Part shown: piece by piece, positions 62,654 through 64,000 of the stretch | Layout: every line of letters starts with the position of its first letter | Position numbering within the stretch: the first letter of the stretch is position 1 | NCBI GenBank assembly: GCA_020634435.1 | Contig: JACKBS010000009.1 | Span: 62,001-126,000, forward strand | Reading direction: 5' to 3' | Origin: Ardenticatenaceae bacterium | GTDB lineage: Bacteria > Chloroflexota > Anaerolineae > Promineifilales > Promineifilaceae | Length of the DNA: 64,000 nt | Notes under the pieces: model-generated | The model's input: the letters and a program-made list of their open reading frames with translations, nothing else | Database searches by the model: none | What the model was told of the DNA's origin: nothing | Program-made: the position numbers and the translations under genes

Positions 62654-62933
62654 CTTTTTTCTTGCAGTCTTTATTGCGGTAATCCTTTCATGCTTTCAAA
62701 TGTAAGTTGAAGGAAAAAGCACACCAGCTTCGTTTACCCATTTCAGGAGGGAATTACCCGCTATTTTGCTGTCTTTTCTGTTATGATGTACAGAGAAATT
62801 TAATTCGGTACGTGTGCATAAAATTTTACCAGCCTTTAAAACTTTGAGCTTTACACCAACCACAGATTCCCTAATCGCAACAAACGTATAACAAGTGAGG
62901 TAGGTTAACACTCGTACGGTGGAGTACACTAAA

Positions 62934-64000
62934 ATGCTTCCCCCAGAAAAGGTTGTTGTGCGCAGACCTGCTGATGAGCGTGGAACGTGGCGTGCTCTGC
63001 TGTTTGATAACCAATTCGATCAAATTAAATGCCGTGTCGAACAAGAACATGCCCAGGCGGTTAGCAATAAAGATTCTGAACGAGCCGCTTTGTTGATTGC
63101 CGCTCGGCAACTGGCTGCTAGCTGTGAAGAGATGCAAAATGAAGCGTCGTTTCACCAACAGGCGTTCCGTCGTTCGGAAATGCGCCGGAATAAGCTGGCG
63201 GCTGAACTCAACAAGCTGTTAGAGATTGCGCAGCTGGCTCCAGCAACGGCCGTTCCCCACCCCAATTCCACCATCTGGCAACGGATGCGCCGTTTATGGC
63301 GGCGCGAAGAAGAACCTGATCTGCTACCTGGCGCACAGCTGGAAACGGCCGTTGCACCATCTATCCAACCGCAAGCCAAAGCGCCAGAGCTACCCTTCAG
63401 CCCTTCAAAGGCGAATTGTCCTCAACTTACCATTTATTGTCTGGGTTCATTTCGCGCTTACGAAGATGAGCACCCGATAGATGAATGGCCTAGCCGCAAA
63501 GGTAAAGCAATCTTCAAGTATTTGTTGCTGCACCGGCAGCAGCGGATCACCAAAGATGTGTTGATGGCCCAATTCTGGCCCGAATCGGCGGCAGATGCGG
63601 CGCGTAACAACCTGAACGTGGCTATTTATGGGCTGCGGCAGGCGCTGCGCAATGGTTATCCTGATTTTTCCCATGTGCTGTTCCAGGATGATTGTTATTT
63701 TTTGAATCCAGAAATGGCGGTGTGGGTAGATGTGGAGCAATTTACGGCCGTTTACCGGCAGGCAAACCAACTTTTGCCGCGAGGCGATACGGCCGTTGCT
63801 CTGCAACAGTTCCACGCTGCCGAAGCGCTCTACCAGGGTGAACTGTTGGCTGAAGATCCGTATGAGGAGTGGCCCGCCGCTCGCCGCCAGCAACTGCAAC
63901 GGCAGTACATGCAGGTGCTAACGCACTTAAGCGAGCATTATTTTGCCGTTGAGCAGTATGCTACGTGCATCACCTATGCCAGCAAGCTTTTGCTGGTTGA
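62934..64000 (+). CDS. BTAD/SARP-type transcriptional activator, 3' end outside the window
   Basis: The frame is open from the ATG at 62934 to the last base (over 350 codons). The first 150 residues are helical and rich in Glu, Gln and Arg, without a known family. Then comes an OmpR-like winged helix (LTIYCLGSFRAYEDE, WPSRKGKAIFKYLLLHRQQRITKDVLMAQFWP, ARNNLNVAIYGLRQAL) and the start of a BTAD helical domain (ALQQFHAAEALYQGELLAEDPYEEW). SARP-like activators control secondary metabolism or signalling. The long N-terminal extension is unusual. Because the gene runs off the window, further domains such as TPR repeats may follow. Confidence 0.88.
   Translation, partial: MLPPEKVVVRRPADERGTWRALLFDNQFDQIKCRVEQEHAQAVSNKDSERAALLIAARQLAASCEEMQNEASFHQQAFRRSEMRRNKLAAELNKLLEIAQLAPATAVPHPNSTIWQRMRRLWRREEEPDLLPGAQLETAVAPSIQPQAKAPELPFSPSKANCPQLTIYCLGSFRAYEDEHPIDEWPSRKGKAIFKYLLLHRQQRITKDVLMAQFWPESAADAARNNLNVAIYGLRQALRNGYPDFSHVLFQDDCYFLNPEMAVWVDVEQFTAVYRQANQLLPRGDTAVALQQFHAAEALYQGELLAEDPYEEWPAARRQQLQRQYMQVLTHLSEHYFAVEQYATCITYASKLLLV

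Overview
The window looks like a chromosomal segment of a free-living bacterium, most likely a member of the Chloroflexota (Anaerolineae/Ardenticatenia-like). That is an inference from gene content: a BTAD-type activator, an FHA-GAF histidine kinase, a kinase-FGE fusion, GT39-like and spermidine-synthase-like membrane proteins, and FeoB split into two genes. No rRNA or tRNA gene and no CRISPR array was seen. A very strong local signature is the palindrome ACGGCCGT, counted by hand about 90 times in 64 kb, both inside genes (read as Thr-Ala-Val, Asn-Gly-Arg or Arg-Pro) and between them.

Layout. 1-8.2 kb: a SnoaL-like protein, a beta-propeller lipoprotein, an ArsR-type regulator, uvrB, a DinB-like protein and a dynamin-like GTPase. 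8.2-10.8 kb: a decayed IS630 element with clear ends, a second IS630 relic, and a 3' fragment of a UDP-sugar dehydrogenase fused to that relic. 10.8-14.2 kb: an RNA-modification cluster (RsmF-like, Tgt-like and a 16S rRNA methyltransferase of the FmrO/Rmt aminoglycoside-resistance type). 14.7-17.7 kb: one FHA-GAF-GAF-PAS-histidine kinase gene interrupted by an ORF-less group II intron whose removal restores the frame exactly. 17.8-23.5 kb: an apparent operon of two CPA2 antiporters and a membrane pseudokinase with an FGE domain. 23.6-31.6 kb: a small pyrophosphatase, a NACHT-type NTPase, a membrane protein, an amidohydrolase, a Nudix hydrolase, an intact-looking IS3 element and a YihY/BrkB protein.

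32.0-38.8 kb is a damaged mobile/defence island: a type IIG-like restriction-methylation gene split by an IS4-family element and truncated by a second IS3 element, beyond which lies only the tail of a large serine recombinase. 38.8-49.0 kb holds three single-domain response regulators, an MBL-fold hydrolase, beta-carbonic anhydrase, ribosomal protein bL25, a GT39-like glycosyltransferase, a membrane spermidine-synthase-like protein, a DUF1461 protein and an SDR. 49.2-56.3 kb holds gamma-glutamyltransferase, two M20 peptidases, an alpha/beta hydrolase, a YdcF-like protein and small membrane or exported proteins. 56.4-62.4 kb is an iron/metal homeostasis block: FeoB membrane part, FeoB GTPase part, a membrane-tethered DtxR-type regulator carrying FeoA-like domains, and a P1B-4 metal-exporting ATPase. 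The window ends inside a BTAD-family regulator.

Beyond the genes, the sequence is dense in small repeats of several kinds: hairpin repeats with 13-16 bp arms (some in frame inside genes), short-period repeats sitting on gene 3' ends and often supplying the stop codon, and a roughly 190 bp element present twice with a conserved stem. The group II intron and this repeat ecology are the most distinctive contents.
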